DNA of 64,000 nt. Source: Chlamydiales bacterium (GTDB taxonomy: Bacteria; Chlamydiota; Chlamydiia; Chlamydiales; Criblamydiaceae). The DNA lies in the NCBI GenBank assembly GCA_024233575.1, contig JACKPN010000001.1:124001-188000 (forward strand). The letters run 5' to 3'. The notes beneath the pieces were generated by a model, which saw only the letters and a program-made list of their open reading frames with translations, had not been told where the DNA came from and searched no databases. Position numbers and translations under genes: made by a program. Positions 8,079 to 15,681 of the stretch are shown here, piece after piece (within the stretch, counting starts at the first letter, position 1; every line of letters begins with the position of its first letter).

Positions 8079-8095
8079 GGACCAATTGTAGACCA
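8079..8095 (+). repeat. Divergent arm-type pair, junction 3
   Basis: GGACCA (8079-8084) and AGACCA (8090-8095) start 11 bp apart and 139 bp before core copy 3. Geometry matches the other junctions but the hexamer differs, as if a different integrase recognised the arms. Confidence 0.5.
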
Positions 8096-8217
8096 AATAG
8101 GGACATCAAATCACTTGATACCACATAAAATTAGAATAGACGCAAATGCCTTGAGACTGCTATCTTGATTGATGTCAGCTGTTGTAGTATGCGGTAGTTT
8201 GAGGATCTCTGACAGAC

Positions 8218-8258
8218 TCATAACCCGTCGGTCCCTGGTTCAAATCCAGGTTGTCCCA
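8218..8258 (+). repeat. tRNA(CAU) 3'-half, att-like core, copy 3
   Basis: Identical to copies 1 and 2 over 41 bp. The preceding bases (GGATCTCTGACAGAC) do not make an anticodon stem. Confidence 0.85.
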
Positions 8259-8369
8259 TTTTTATAACTGCTTGAAAAACAGTCTTTTTCGTTCTGACAT
8301 ACTCGCCATATACATACAACCACATGGCATCATGTCAGAACTTTTGTCAGGATTCCACCCTTTTCGCGG
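8259..8369 (+). repeat. Left-end repeat, type 2, copy 1
   Basis: Nearly identical to 10266-10377. It holds a second arm type: TGTCAG at 8333 and 8345, with an inverted TCTGACAT near 8293. It replaces the integrase-type left end seen after cores 1 and 2, so units 3 and 4 come from a different element family using the same core. Confidence 0.75.
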
Positions 8370-8486
8370 TATCCCGCTTCTAAAAACGTCTCAGATATCC
8401 CAAACAAGGTCAACAGGACCTGATTTTGAATGGTTTGTAAGGGTCTTTTGTGTTTCAATTTCCCCTTGAATACTGAAAAAAATATT

Positions 8487-8927
8487 ATGAAGAAGAATAC
8501 CTCAAAACGTATTGCGATCATTGGCAACCCTGGAAGCGGTAAGTCGACCCTTGCCACCAGGCTAGGGGTGTTGCTGGATATTCCTGTGCACCACTTGGAT
8601 ACACACGTCTTTGTGAATGGGAAGAAAACAGATCAACAGAAGGTTATTCAGATCCAGCAAAAATTGGTAAGTAAAGATGTCTGGATTATCGAAGGGTGCT
8701 CGTTTTCGGCATTAGAAATGCGATTTGAAAAGCCTGATATGGTGATTTACCTGGATATTCCAAGACTTCAATGTATTTGGCGGGTGTTGAAAAGATGTTT
8801 TGCTTTTGATGAAAGCTTGGCGAATTCTGGCTGTGTCAGACTCCCTAATTGGACACTTAACAAATATATTTGGAACTTCGAAAAGGATAAGAAGCCAAGA
8901 AAGAACTATTTTCATCAAGATGATTAG
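8487..8927 (+). pseudogene. P-loop kinase (FlaR/topology-modulation-like), C-terminally truncated
   Basis: About 147 residues: Walker A 'GNPGSGKSTLATRLG', the 'IPVHHLDTHVF' lid-like segment, 'DVWIIEGCSFSALEMRFE' and 'MVIYLDIPRLQCIWRVLKR'. This order is typical of adenylate-kinase-like proteins annotated as DNA topology modulation protein FlaR, usually 170-190 residues. The family's closing segment is missing and the last 70 bases overlap the 3' end of the opposite-strand gene, so the end was probably lost when the two were joined. Whether the short form is active cannot be told. Confidence 0.6.
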
Positions 8928-9966
8928 TCGGATTTTTAGGCCCGAAAGGATACCAAGTAAATGCCTCTTTTTTAACGCTTGTGCTGGTTGTAGAAGAACG
9001 GCCTGATTTATAACCACCAAAAGTTGTATCATAATGATAGCTTGAACTGACGTAGGCAAATTTTCTTTGGCCATCCTCTTCTCTTATCGTAAGAGCAGAG
9101 AACAAGAACTCCACGTTTGATTCTTTTATTTTTGATGACTTCAACTCATTTGAAACTTCAATTTTACAGTTTTCCAGAGCTGCATCCATTGCTGTTCGGT
9201 CCAAGGTTTTCCCATCTTCAGTTTTTACTATTTTTTCTTTTACAATTGTTTCCCCATCAACGACAGCCTTGATAATCACTTTCATTTCTCTGATATTATA
9301 GAATATTTTAGAAGACATATCAATTTGGAAAGTGGGAAAATCGGTTGGTAGCTGTTGTTTCACATTCGTATTTATTTCGGGAGCAGAAACTTTATTTTCA
9401 TCGATTTTTTTCGGATCTTCAACCCGTAAGTTAGAATTAAAGGATGATGGTACATCAACAAACGATGTGTTAAATGCCTTATTGTACTCCATGACTGGTG
9501 CAGAAATGGTTCCATCATTGTTATATGTAAAACAATTCTGAGATTCAGCAGTCCATTTCAGTTTAAGTTGAAGTTCATCTGCATCAAGAACTTTTTCATC
9601 AACGCCACTGGATTTTAAGAATTTATATAAATCGTGACTTTCTTTTTTGTTTGATAAAGCAGCTCGAAATGGGGCGGTAACTAGTCGAATGGGTAGAGTT
9701 AATACATCCAGTATGATTGCTCCAAGAACGGCGAATATTTTAGCAGCTATATTGTCTACTTTCATAGCGTGGTTAACCACTGTTGGAAGAAAAAAGTCCT
9801 TCGAAAAGTTTTTCCAACTGTTGGTCCGAACAGGGATTAATGTGGCTAAAAACGGGTTGATTGTCTTTGTATTGCTTAATTTTCCAACATTTTCAATTTT
9901 TTTACTGGATAATGAAATAGATTGAGTTTTGCTTGTTATAGGATTTGTTATGTCTAATTGATTCAT
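8857..9966 (-). CDS. Hypothetical protein with one hydrophobic segment
   Basis: 369 residues, no family recognised. Residues 1-65 are polar. A hydrophobic region follows ('IFAVLGAIILDVLTLPIRLV', about 78-98), of a type often seen in chlamydial orphan proteins. The remainder is hydrophilic with a beta-rich look and a Ser/Thr-rich stretch ('GRSSTTSTSV') near 335. It could be a membrane-anchored effector, but nothing shows this directly. It is the main cargo of the third array unit and lies head-to-head with junction 4. Confidence 0.6.
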   Translation of the reverse strand: MNQLDITNPITSKTQSISLSSKKIENVGKLSNTKTINPFLATLIPVRTNSWKNFSKDFFLPTVVNHAMKVDNIAAKIFAVLGAIILDVLTLPIRLVTAPFRAALSNKKESHDLYKFLKSSGVDEKVLDADELQLKLKWTAESQNCFTYNNDGTISAPVMEYNKAFNTSFVDVPSSFNSNLRVEDPKKIDENKVSAPEINTNVKQQLPTDFPTFQIDMSSKIFYNIREMKVIIKAVVDGETIVKEKIVKTEDGKTLDRTAMDAALENCKIEVSNELKSSKIKESNVEFLFSALTIREEDGQRKFAYVSSSYHYDTTFGGYKSGRSSTTSTSVKKEAFTWYPFGPKNPTNHLDENSSFLASYPFRSSKYIC

Positions 9967-10095
9967 AAGCCTCTTTTGCCTTCACTGCGCTCAAATTTAA
10001 TTTTGAATTGCCGTGTTAGCATGTTAATGTTAAGAGCTTAAAAAGAAAATATCAAGAGATCAATTCAAAATATTACTGAGTTTAATGAGTGCGAC

Positions 10096-10112
10096 GGTGC
10101 AAAAATGGTGCA
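10096..10112 (+). repeat. Arm-type direct repeat pair, junction 4
   Basis: GGTGCA at 10096-10101 and 10107-10112, starts 11 bp apart, 129 bp before core copy 4. The surrounding sequence (GGTGCAAAAATGGTGCACC) mirrors the left-end arms GGCACAAAAATGGCACAC of units 1 and 2. Confidence 0.6.
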
Positions 10113-10224
10113 CCAACTTTCCTGAATAACCATCATTTTTCAGCACAAACAGCAGACAAATCAACCTATCTCCTTTAAAACGTTACTCAAATAGGCTGGG
10201 TGGTGCTGGTTAGTGTGCCCCCCC

Positions 10225-10265
10225 TCATAACCCGTCGGTCCCTGGTTCAAATCCAGGTTGCCCCA
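10225..10265 (+). repeat. tRNA(CAU) 3'-half, att-like core, copy 4
   Basis: Same 41-bp block with one change at the acceptor end (TTGCCCCA instead of TTGTCCCA). It is followed by the type 2 left end. Confidence 0.85.
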
Positions 10266-10377
10266 TTTTTATAACTGCTTGAAAAAACAGTCTTTCTCGT
10301 TCTGACATACTCGCCATATACATACAACCACATGGCATCATGTCAGAACTTTTGTCAGGATTCCACCCCTTTTGCAT
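10266..10377 (+). repeat. Left-end repeat, type 2, copy 2
   Basis: Second copy of 8259-8369 with only a few differences (one extra A, one C for T, one extra C). The match ends near 10377, before a TTTGCATATT stretch. Confidence 0.75.
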
Positions 10378-10494
10378 ATTTCCCCCTTTGATCTCGCATA
10401 AGCCACCCTGAAACTGCTTACCTCAGGTTGGTTTAAAGTGAATTTTAACTGATATTTTGATATACTTGCTCTCTATGCATAGAAGAATTGAAAC

Positions 10495-11820
10495 ATGATA
10501 GAATCCATCATTTATTGCTTAAACATCAATTACGGCATCTCAGCAGTAGCGCTTACGCTTCTTCCAATAGGTGCGGATATGAATGCGTCAGTCTATAAAG
10601 CTGATACGCAGAACAGCCAATCCTATTTCATAAAGCTGAAGCGCGGCCATCGCGATGATGTTAGCGTTGCAATATTAGCACTATTGCAGGCATCAGGGGT
10701 TCAACATATTATTCCTCCCCTCAAAACAACCGATGGTGAATTAACCCATCGCAGCAATGATTTCACTCTTACTGTATACCCATTTGTTGATGGGCAAAAT
10801 GGATTTCACCACCGCCTAACGGATGATCAATGGGTTACTTTAGGCAAAGCGTTGAGGCAAGTTCATGAACTCGATGTGCCGCCATCAATCAAAGATCAGA
10901 TTAGGAAAGAAACCTATTCAGATAAATGGAGGAACGCGGTTCGATCGCTCTATGCTCATGTTGATGGCAATCTAAAAGGCGATGAAGCTACTTTGAACCT
11001 GCAGTCGTTTATGAAGGAGTATAGCGGAGTAATCCATCATTTGGTAAATCGAGCTGATGCTTTAAGCCAAAAGATCCAAGAACAATCACCAGAATTCGTG
11101 CTGTGTCATTCAGATATTCACGGCGGCAACGTGCTGATCGATGAAAGCGATTCCATCTTCATAGTGGATTGGGACGATCCTATTATGGCTCCTAAAGAGC
11201 GCGATCTTATGTTTATTGGTGGAGGGGTGGCTAATGTCTGGAATAATCCCCGGGAAGAAGATTTTTTTTATAAAGGATATGGAGAGACTGAAATCAACCG
11301 AGTAATCCTAGCTTATTACCGGCATGAGCGAATCGTAGAAGATATTGCAGAATTCGGACAAGCTCTGCTTTTGACGACGGATGGAGGCAAAGAGAGGCTG
11401 AAAATGTTCGAACAGTTTAAGGATATGTTTGAACCCAATGGCGTGGTAGACATAGCATTAAAAACAGATTTCGAGCAGCAGGCACGTCTCATATCCTCTG
11501 AAAAAGAGAAAAAAGCAGCCCTTGATTTTAGGCAGAAGCACTTTTTTGACCGTCTGAACATTCAAGATCCTTACGCTTGGGCATTAGACCAAAAAAATCA
11601 TCTCCATTGGATTTTATACGATGGAGTTGAAGTTATCGGGTACGCCCATGTGCAAATGTGGCCGGACCATAGGGCAGCTCTACGCATTATAGTCATCGAT
11701 GAGCAAAGGCGCGGGCAGGGAATGGGAAAATGTTTGATGGATCATTGCGAGCAAGTACTGAAGCACCGAGGTGTAACACTACTCCAAACAGAAGCTTCTC
11801 CGAATGCTTGTCTCTTTTAA
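10495..11820 (+). pseudogene. APH(9)-like phosphotransferase fused to a GNAT acetyltransferase, end lost to stop codons
   Basis: 441 residues are open. Residues 1-330 resemble spectinomycin phosphotransferases: 'FVLCHSDIHGGNVLI' (HxDxxxxN catalytic loop) and 'IFIVDWDDPIMAPKERDL' (metal-binding DxD). Residues 345-441 are a GNAT domain with the acetyl-CoA loop 'DEQRRGQGMGKCLMDHCE'. At 11818 the frame meets TAA and TAG in succession, but the same frame then continues with 'KLGYIEMPFNNPDGEATH' up to 11910, which is how such GNAT domains end. The acetyltransferase is thus probably crippled while the kinase half is complete. Cargo of the fourth array unit. Confidence 0.75.
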
Positions 11821-11906
11821 TAGAAACTTGGATACATTGAAATGCCGTTCAATAATCCGGATGGAGAGGCAACCCACCCGAATGATCGGGCAATGGGGAA
11901 GTATTT

Positions 11907-12011
11907 ATGAAACCCAAAATAGTCTCATATAAAGAATTAATTGCCTTTTTTGGAAATCCATCTGAAAACAAAAATGGACATTTTCTTCTATTTTCGTCCA
12001 GGACTGTATAA
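11907..12011 (+). pseudogene. Short gene fragment after the APH-GNAT gene
   Basis: An ATG overlapping the old GNAT stop (ATGA) opens 34 codons beginning MKPKIVSYKELIAFFG and ending at TAA 12009. The coupling suggests a former downstream operon gene of which only the start survives. The rest of 12012-12267 is AT-rich with no reading frame that I can support. Confidence 0.4.
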
Positions 12012-12267
12012 ATACATTAGATTCTCTTCTATGGCCATTTATCTTACGGTGAGTGATCGATATTCTCTCAAAATGAAGTTAACCATGCATTTTCGAAGTT
12101 CTAAAAAATTTCCAGATTTTTATTGAAATAGATATAAAAAACAAACAACAGCGATTTTAATTCTAAATAATTGTAATTTAATAATATTAAACAAGAATCG
12201 ACTAATTTATTATCTTTACGTAAAAATTGTATTTCTGCTATCCTTATAGCCAAAATAAGGAGTCTTT

Positions 12268-12636
12268 ATGCTTTCACTCGATGCTCGCTTGAGTTCATTA
12301 AATCTTCCAAATCAAATGGAAGAATTCAAAAAATTATTAGATACAGCTCAGGTAAAGACCACTTTTTGGGGTAGCCGAGTTGTGGAGGTAAACGGATTCA
12401 GCGGATCTGTATATTTAGATGATGTAGCGAGAAAAATTATAAACCAACGATCCGATGCAAACGATTTATTACCAACAAAACAAATGGCTAGATTTGCAAT
12501 CACAGAAAAGTTAAGGGGTTTCTATAATGATAGCGACACGAAAATCCAAAATTCCAATTTCTTTACCAAATTCTTAAACTGGATTCGGGAATTCTCCTTA
12601 TTACCATATACTCCCAGATTTTATATTGAAACATAG
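12268..12636 (+). CDS. Small hypothetical protein
   Basis: 122 residues preceded by AAGGAG at a good distance, so the start is firm. It begins 'MLSLDARLSSLNLPNQMEEF' and includes 'VYLDDVARKIINQR' and 'FLNWIREFSLLPY'. Hydrophilic, probably helical, with no recognised domain or signal peptide. A hairpin with a short T run follows at 12702-12732. Cargo of the fourth array unit; function unknown. Confidence 0.55.
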   Translation: MLSLDARLSSLNLPNQMEEFKKLLDTAQVKTTFWGSRVVEVNGFSGSVYLDDVARKIINQRSDANDLLPTKQMARFAITEKLRGFYNDSDTKIQNSNFFTKFLNWIREFSLLPYTPRFYIET

Positions 12637-12701
12637 GAATGAAACTTCCGCGCTTACAGTGAAGGCAAATTTTTGCTACAATTTGGTGGTGCGTTTAATG
12701 A

Positions 12702-12732
12702 GATGCGTGATCACCACGCATCGGATGGTTTT
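12702..12732 (+). terminator. Possible terminator after the 122-residue gene
   Basis: GATGCGTG and CACGCATC form an 8-bp stem around ATCAC, followed nine bases later by GGTTTTTC. It lies about 65 bp after the stop codon. The T run is short and offset, so termination is only likely. Confidence 0.45.
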
Positions 12733-12840
12733 TCTAGCCCGCCTCTGAGAATCTTAGCAAGAGAAGACCAAATTCGAGCACAACTTGTTTAAGATTCAAA
12801 AATTTAAGGCGATCTAAAAAAAAGCATTGCTTTCCTTCAG

Positions 12841-13096
12841 AATTGTCATTGTCATAGAAAGATTCCAAAAATACTATCGGAAGAGTCTCAGCAACAGTGC
12901 CACGATTTTTGAGAACTTGATGAATAATCTTGCGAAGCTCTTGTCGATCAAAATCAAATTGCTGGATCAATATGTCATAACAATCTTTCATTCGTGTGTT
13001 AGCGAAACCTAGCTTTACGATAGATTCAAATTTTTCCGCTATTGAAGTTTGAGGTGTATATCCTTTTAACTATGGGGCTGGAAGATCCAAAAGAGT
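12841..13096 (-). pseudogene. AbiEii C-terminal remnant
   Basis: Minus-strand translation gives 'RQELRKIIHQVLKNRGTVAE' and 'LPIVFLESFYDN', matching residues about 160-245 of the abiEii at 2709-3578. Small indels (loss of two codons in the 'IWLLIQQ' region, a duplicated TGTCAT) break the frame. It is joined on one side to unrelated sequence and on the other to the palindrome at 13097-13140. Confidence 0.8.
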
Positions 13097-13140
13097 TGGG
13101 TGACTACTCCCTCACCTAAAGGCGAGGGAGTAGTCACCCA
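13097..13140. repeat. 17-bp perfect palindrome at an AbiE deletion junction
   Basis: Arms 13097-13113 and 13124-13140 (TGGGTGACTACTCCCTC and its complement) surround a 10-bp loop. Left of it the sequence matches abiEii (to about 3098). Right of it the match resumes at about 4231, upstream of abiEi. It stands where about 1.1 kb of the AbiE cassette is missing. Confidence 0.85.
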
Positions 13141-13462
13141 TTAAGGATTTTTGCTTAATCCAAATTCCATGTACCTGCATATCGTGTAGTTACACACAAA
13201 TTTTACGCATTAGACTAGAAAAAACGGACAAAAAATAACCCAATCAGCAGCTGTCTTGTAATTACTACGAGAATTCCTTATCACGGTGCACTAGCGGTGC
13301 AACGATTGACCTATTGCACCATCACAATCCAAGAAATTCCAGTAGCTTTGTGATCAAAAATCCTTTGCTCTCTTTCTCATAGCGGTTGGATGGAATTGGG
13401 TTTCAGGGTAGACCACCGCCCTGATAACCCATCGGTACCTGGTTCAATTCCAAGTTGCTCCA
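13138..13462 (+). repeat. Diverged copy of the abiE-side right end and junction 1
   Basis: About 320 bp matching 4230-4552 with scattered substitutions, including the arm pair (GGTGCA at 13285 and 13296) and the tRNA core. Together with the abiEii remnant it shows that this unit once carried the same AbiE-bearing right end as the unit left of junction 1. Confidence 0.85.
13422..13462 (+). repeat. tRNA(CAU) 3'-half, degenerate core, copy 5
   Basis: Matches the 41-bp core with several changes (GATAACCCATCGGTACCTGG, CAATTCCAAG), which disrupt the T stem. The arm pair is 137 bp upstream. It is probably the oldest or least constrained junction. Confidence 0.75.
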
Positions 13463-13876
13463 TATTTTACGGCTAGCCAGCTCAGTGATAACTTGCTTTC
13501 GACTGTGAAAGCGCTAGAACTAACCGGAACCTCTAATTAAAGATGGACCTAACAAGGGGACAAGGTCAGGTTAAAGACAGCTTGAGAACTCTTACGTATG
13601 TGCTATAGGCTGGTTCCCAACCGTAAATATCACAATGCTCGGTGTCGGTCAGAAAAGAACTTCTGTAACACAGCTGAAAAAAAAGTCGCAAAACACGTGG
13701 GTTCCGTGTCCATATACATAAGGAAGAGAAAATCAATTCTTGAATCTTATTCGCCATCATTCTATTAATCATCCAAAGATCTTTCAAAACTAGGAATTTG
13801 GCGCTTGCCAAAACGACCTTCTTGAAACATGATTAATTTACTTAAGCAGTTGAAAAAACTAAGTTAGGCAACGTTA
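13463..13876. other. Left part of unit 5 without a supported gene
   Basis: No left-end repeat of type 1 or type 2 is visible. An 81-codon minus-strand frame exists at 13566-13811, but it lacks a ribosome site and family features; it may be residue of a decayed gene. The permease start follows at 13877. Confidence 0.5.
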
Positions 13877-15244
13877 ATGAGTGAAGAAAAACATCAATTA
13901 AAAGGGAATTCTCTAGGGCTTTGGGAATCGATTGTCATGGGCATTGCAGGAACAGCTCCTGCCTATAGCATTGCTGCAACCACAGGTGTTTTGATTGCAA
14001 CTGTAGGCCCTCTCTCTGCTCTATGCCTATTTTATAGCGGCTTGATTATGTTCGGAGTGGCGCTTGCTTTTATGCACTTAAACCGCATACATACCCACGC
14101 CGGCGCCTCATATTCCTGGGTCGGTCAAGTCTTTCATCCGATCCTCGGATTTTTTTCCGGATGGTCATTGCTTGTTGCCTCCACAGTATTTATGGTTTCA
14201 GGAACTGTTCCTGCATCTATAGCAACACTTGCTTTAATCCGTCCTGAATATGTAAACAACCCAGTGATCGTCTCACTGGTTGCAGCCTGCTGGCTTCTAT
14301 TGGTGAGCGCTGTTGTTATCAAAGGGATCAAACTATCGAGCTATTTCCAAGTAACCACAACACTCGTTGAGATCACCATCTTAGCTATCATTATGGGAGG
14401 GGCCCTCTATACATTTTCTCCTAACATCATGCAATCTTTCAGTCTTGAGAAGTTGTCTATGGGAAAATTCACCCTCCATAGCTTCTCAGAAGGAGCTTTA
14501 GTGGCTCTGTTCTTCTTTTGGGGTTGGGATGTGACTGTCAATCTAAGCGAAGAGACCAAAAATGGAGCAGACAACTCAGGCAGAGGAGCTGTTGTGTCGA
14601 TGGTTATTGTTCTCTTGCTCTTCGTCAGCTTCATCATCGTGGTCCAAGCGGGACTGACTGATTTAGAAATTGAAGCGGCGGGAACAAACATTTTACTCGT
14701 GCTTTCACAAAAAATCTTTTCAGGCCCTTATAACCAAATCGCATTGATTGCTGTGCTTGCTGTGATTTTAAGTACTATCGGAACGTTGGAGACCACAATA
14801 TTGCAATTTAGCCGCACCATGTTCGCTAAGGGACGCGACGGAATATTAAATCCTCGTTATGCAACATTGCACAGTGAATGGAAAACCCCTTGGCTTGCTA
14901 CATTAACGATCATGAGTATCGGACTGATTCTCCTCCTTGTTGCCGCCTTTTCCTCGACGGTCAATGACATTCTCTTAGTCTCTGTCAAAGCTATTGGTTT
15001 TCAGGTCGCCTTTTATTATGGCCTAACAAGCTTTGCCTGCGCTTGGCGATTTCGGCATCTTGCACGTCAAGACATGAAAAACTTCTTCCTTCTTATCTGC
15101 TGGCCGATCCTCAGCGGCACTGTCATGTCCTTTGTTTTTCTCTATTCCATGTTTACATTTAATCTGAAGACTACAGTTATCGGCATCGGAGGAATTGCGC
15201 TTGGCGTGATCCCACTTGTCATTAACCGGCGGTTAAGAAAATAG
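13877..15244 (+). CDS. APC-superfamily amino-acid permease
   Basis: 455 residues with about 12 predicted membrane helices. The first helix carries the APC signature 'IVMGIAGTAPAYSIAATTGV'; 'THAGASYSWVGQVF' and 'EGALVALFFFWGWDVTVNLSEETKN' match the helix 2-3 and helix 6 regions of amino-acid/polyamine/cation permeases. The length is normal and no break is seen, so it looks functional. Substrate cannot be read from the sequence. It is the sole cargo of the fifth array unit, an unusual transporter payload for a mobile unit and sensible for an amino-acid-scavenging intracellular bacterium. Confidence 0.85.
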   Translation: MSEEKHQLKGNSLGLWESIVMGIAGTAPAYSIAATTGVLIATVGPLSALCLFYSGLIMFGVALAFMHLNRIHTHAGASYSWVGQVFHPILGFFSGWSLLVASTVFMVSGTVPASIATLALIRPEYVNNPVIVSLVAACWLLLVSAVVIKGIKLSSYFQVTTTLVEITILAIIMGGALYTFSPNIMQSFSLEKLSMGKFTLHSFSEGALVALFFFWGWDVTVNLSEETKNGADNSGRGAVVSMVIVLLLFVSFIIVVQAGLTDLEIEAAGTNILLVLSQKIFSGPYNQIALIAVLAVILSTIGTLETTILQFSRTMFAKGRDGILNPRYATLHSEWKTPWLATLTIMSIGLILLLVAAFSSTVNDILLVSVKAIGFQVAFYYGLTSFACAWRFRHLARQDMKNFFLLICWPILSGTVMSFVFLYSMFTFNLKTTVIGIGGIALGVIPLVINRRLRK

Positions 15245-15278
15245 ATTGGATGTTTTGCTCCATAAACATCGCTCCACG

Positions 15279-15294
15279 GTGCAAATTTGGTACA
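15279..15294 (+). repeat. Arm-type direct repeat pair, junction 6
   Basis: GGTGCA (15279-15284) and GGTACA (15289-15294), starts 10 bp apart, 136 bp before core copy 6. It is degenerate but keeps the geometry of the other junctions. Confidence 0.5.
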
Positions 15295-15414
15295 GCGGCG
15301 CACACATTTATCCCACCGTAACCAATAATAACCAGTAGCAATGAATACGTAAGTTGCTTACCATCTCGCTGATACTAGCTGGATGATAACGATTAGCTTG
15401 ATATTCCCCCGCTT

Positions 15415-15455
15415 TCGTAACCAGTCGGCACCTGGTTCAAATCCTGGTTACCCTA
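15415..15455 (+). repeat. tRNA(CAU) 3'-half, diverged core, copy 6
   Basis: TCGTAACCAGTCGGCACCTG then GTTCAAATCCTGGTTACCCTA. The T arm is still complementary after an A-to-T change, but the anticodon CAT has become CGT. It is followed by TTCTAAGCTATTGTGTGAGA, clearly related to the type 1 left end after cores 1 and 2. Confidence 0.75.
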
Positions 15456-15491
15456 TTCTATTCTAAGCTATTGTGTGAGAGTGACTATACA

Positions 15492-15579
15492 GAAATTGAT
15501 TCAAGAATCGGGATTTTGACTTTGAGAAAACGCCGCTATTGGGAGGTTTCTCTTTGCCAAAAACCGATTCTTGAATCAA
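15492..15579. repeat. Inverted repeat with 16-bp perfect arms
   Basis: TTGATTCAAGAATCGG (15496-15511) is exactly complementary to 15564-15579 across a 52-bp spacer that itself pairs partly. The 18-mer at 15492-15509 (GAAATTGATTCAAGAATC) recurs with one change at 22474-22491, beyond the two-gene operon. It could be a short hairpin element or the left boundary of the inserted operon. From here to 15681 I see no other gene. Confidence 0.75.
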
Positions 15580-15681
15580 CTCCGGCATACATGCATAATT
15601 TAATTCAAATAAAGCATATTAACCGTTTATCATTAATCTACAACACGATATCATTTCACATAAAAAAACCAAATTACAATT

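Noticed and set aside
13566..13811. 81-codon minus-strand frame before the permease
   Set aside because: No ribosome site, no family features and it sits in decayed sequence; kept only as a note in the intergenic entry.
4375..15455. CRISPR array
   Set aside because: The repeats are kilobases apart and carry genes between them; no short regular repeat-spacer pattern exists anywhere in the window.
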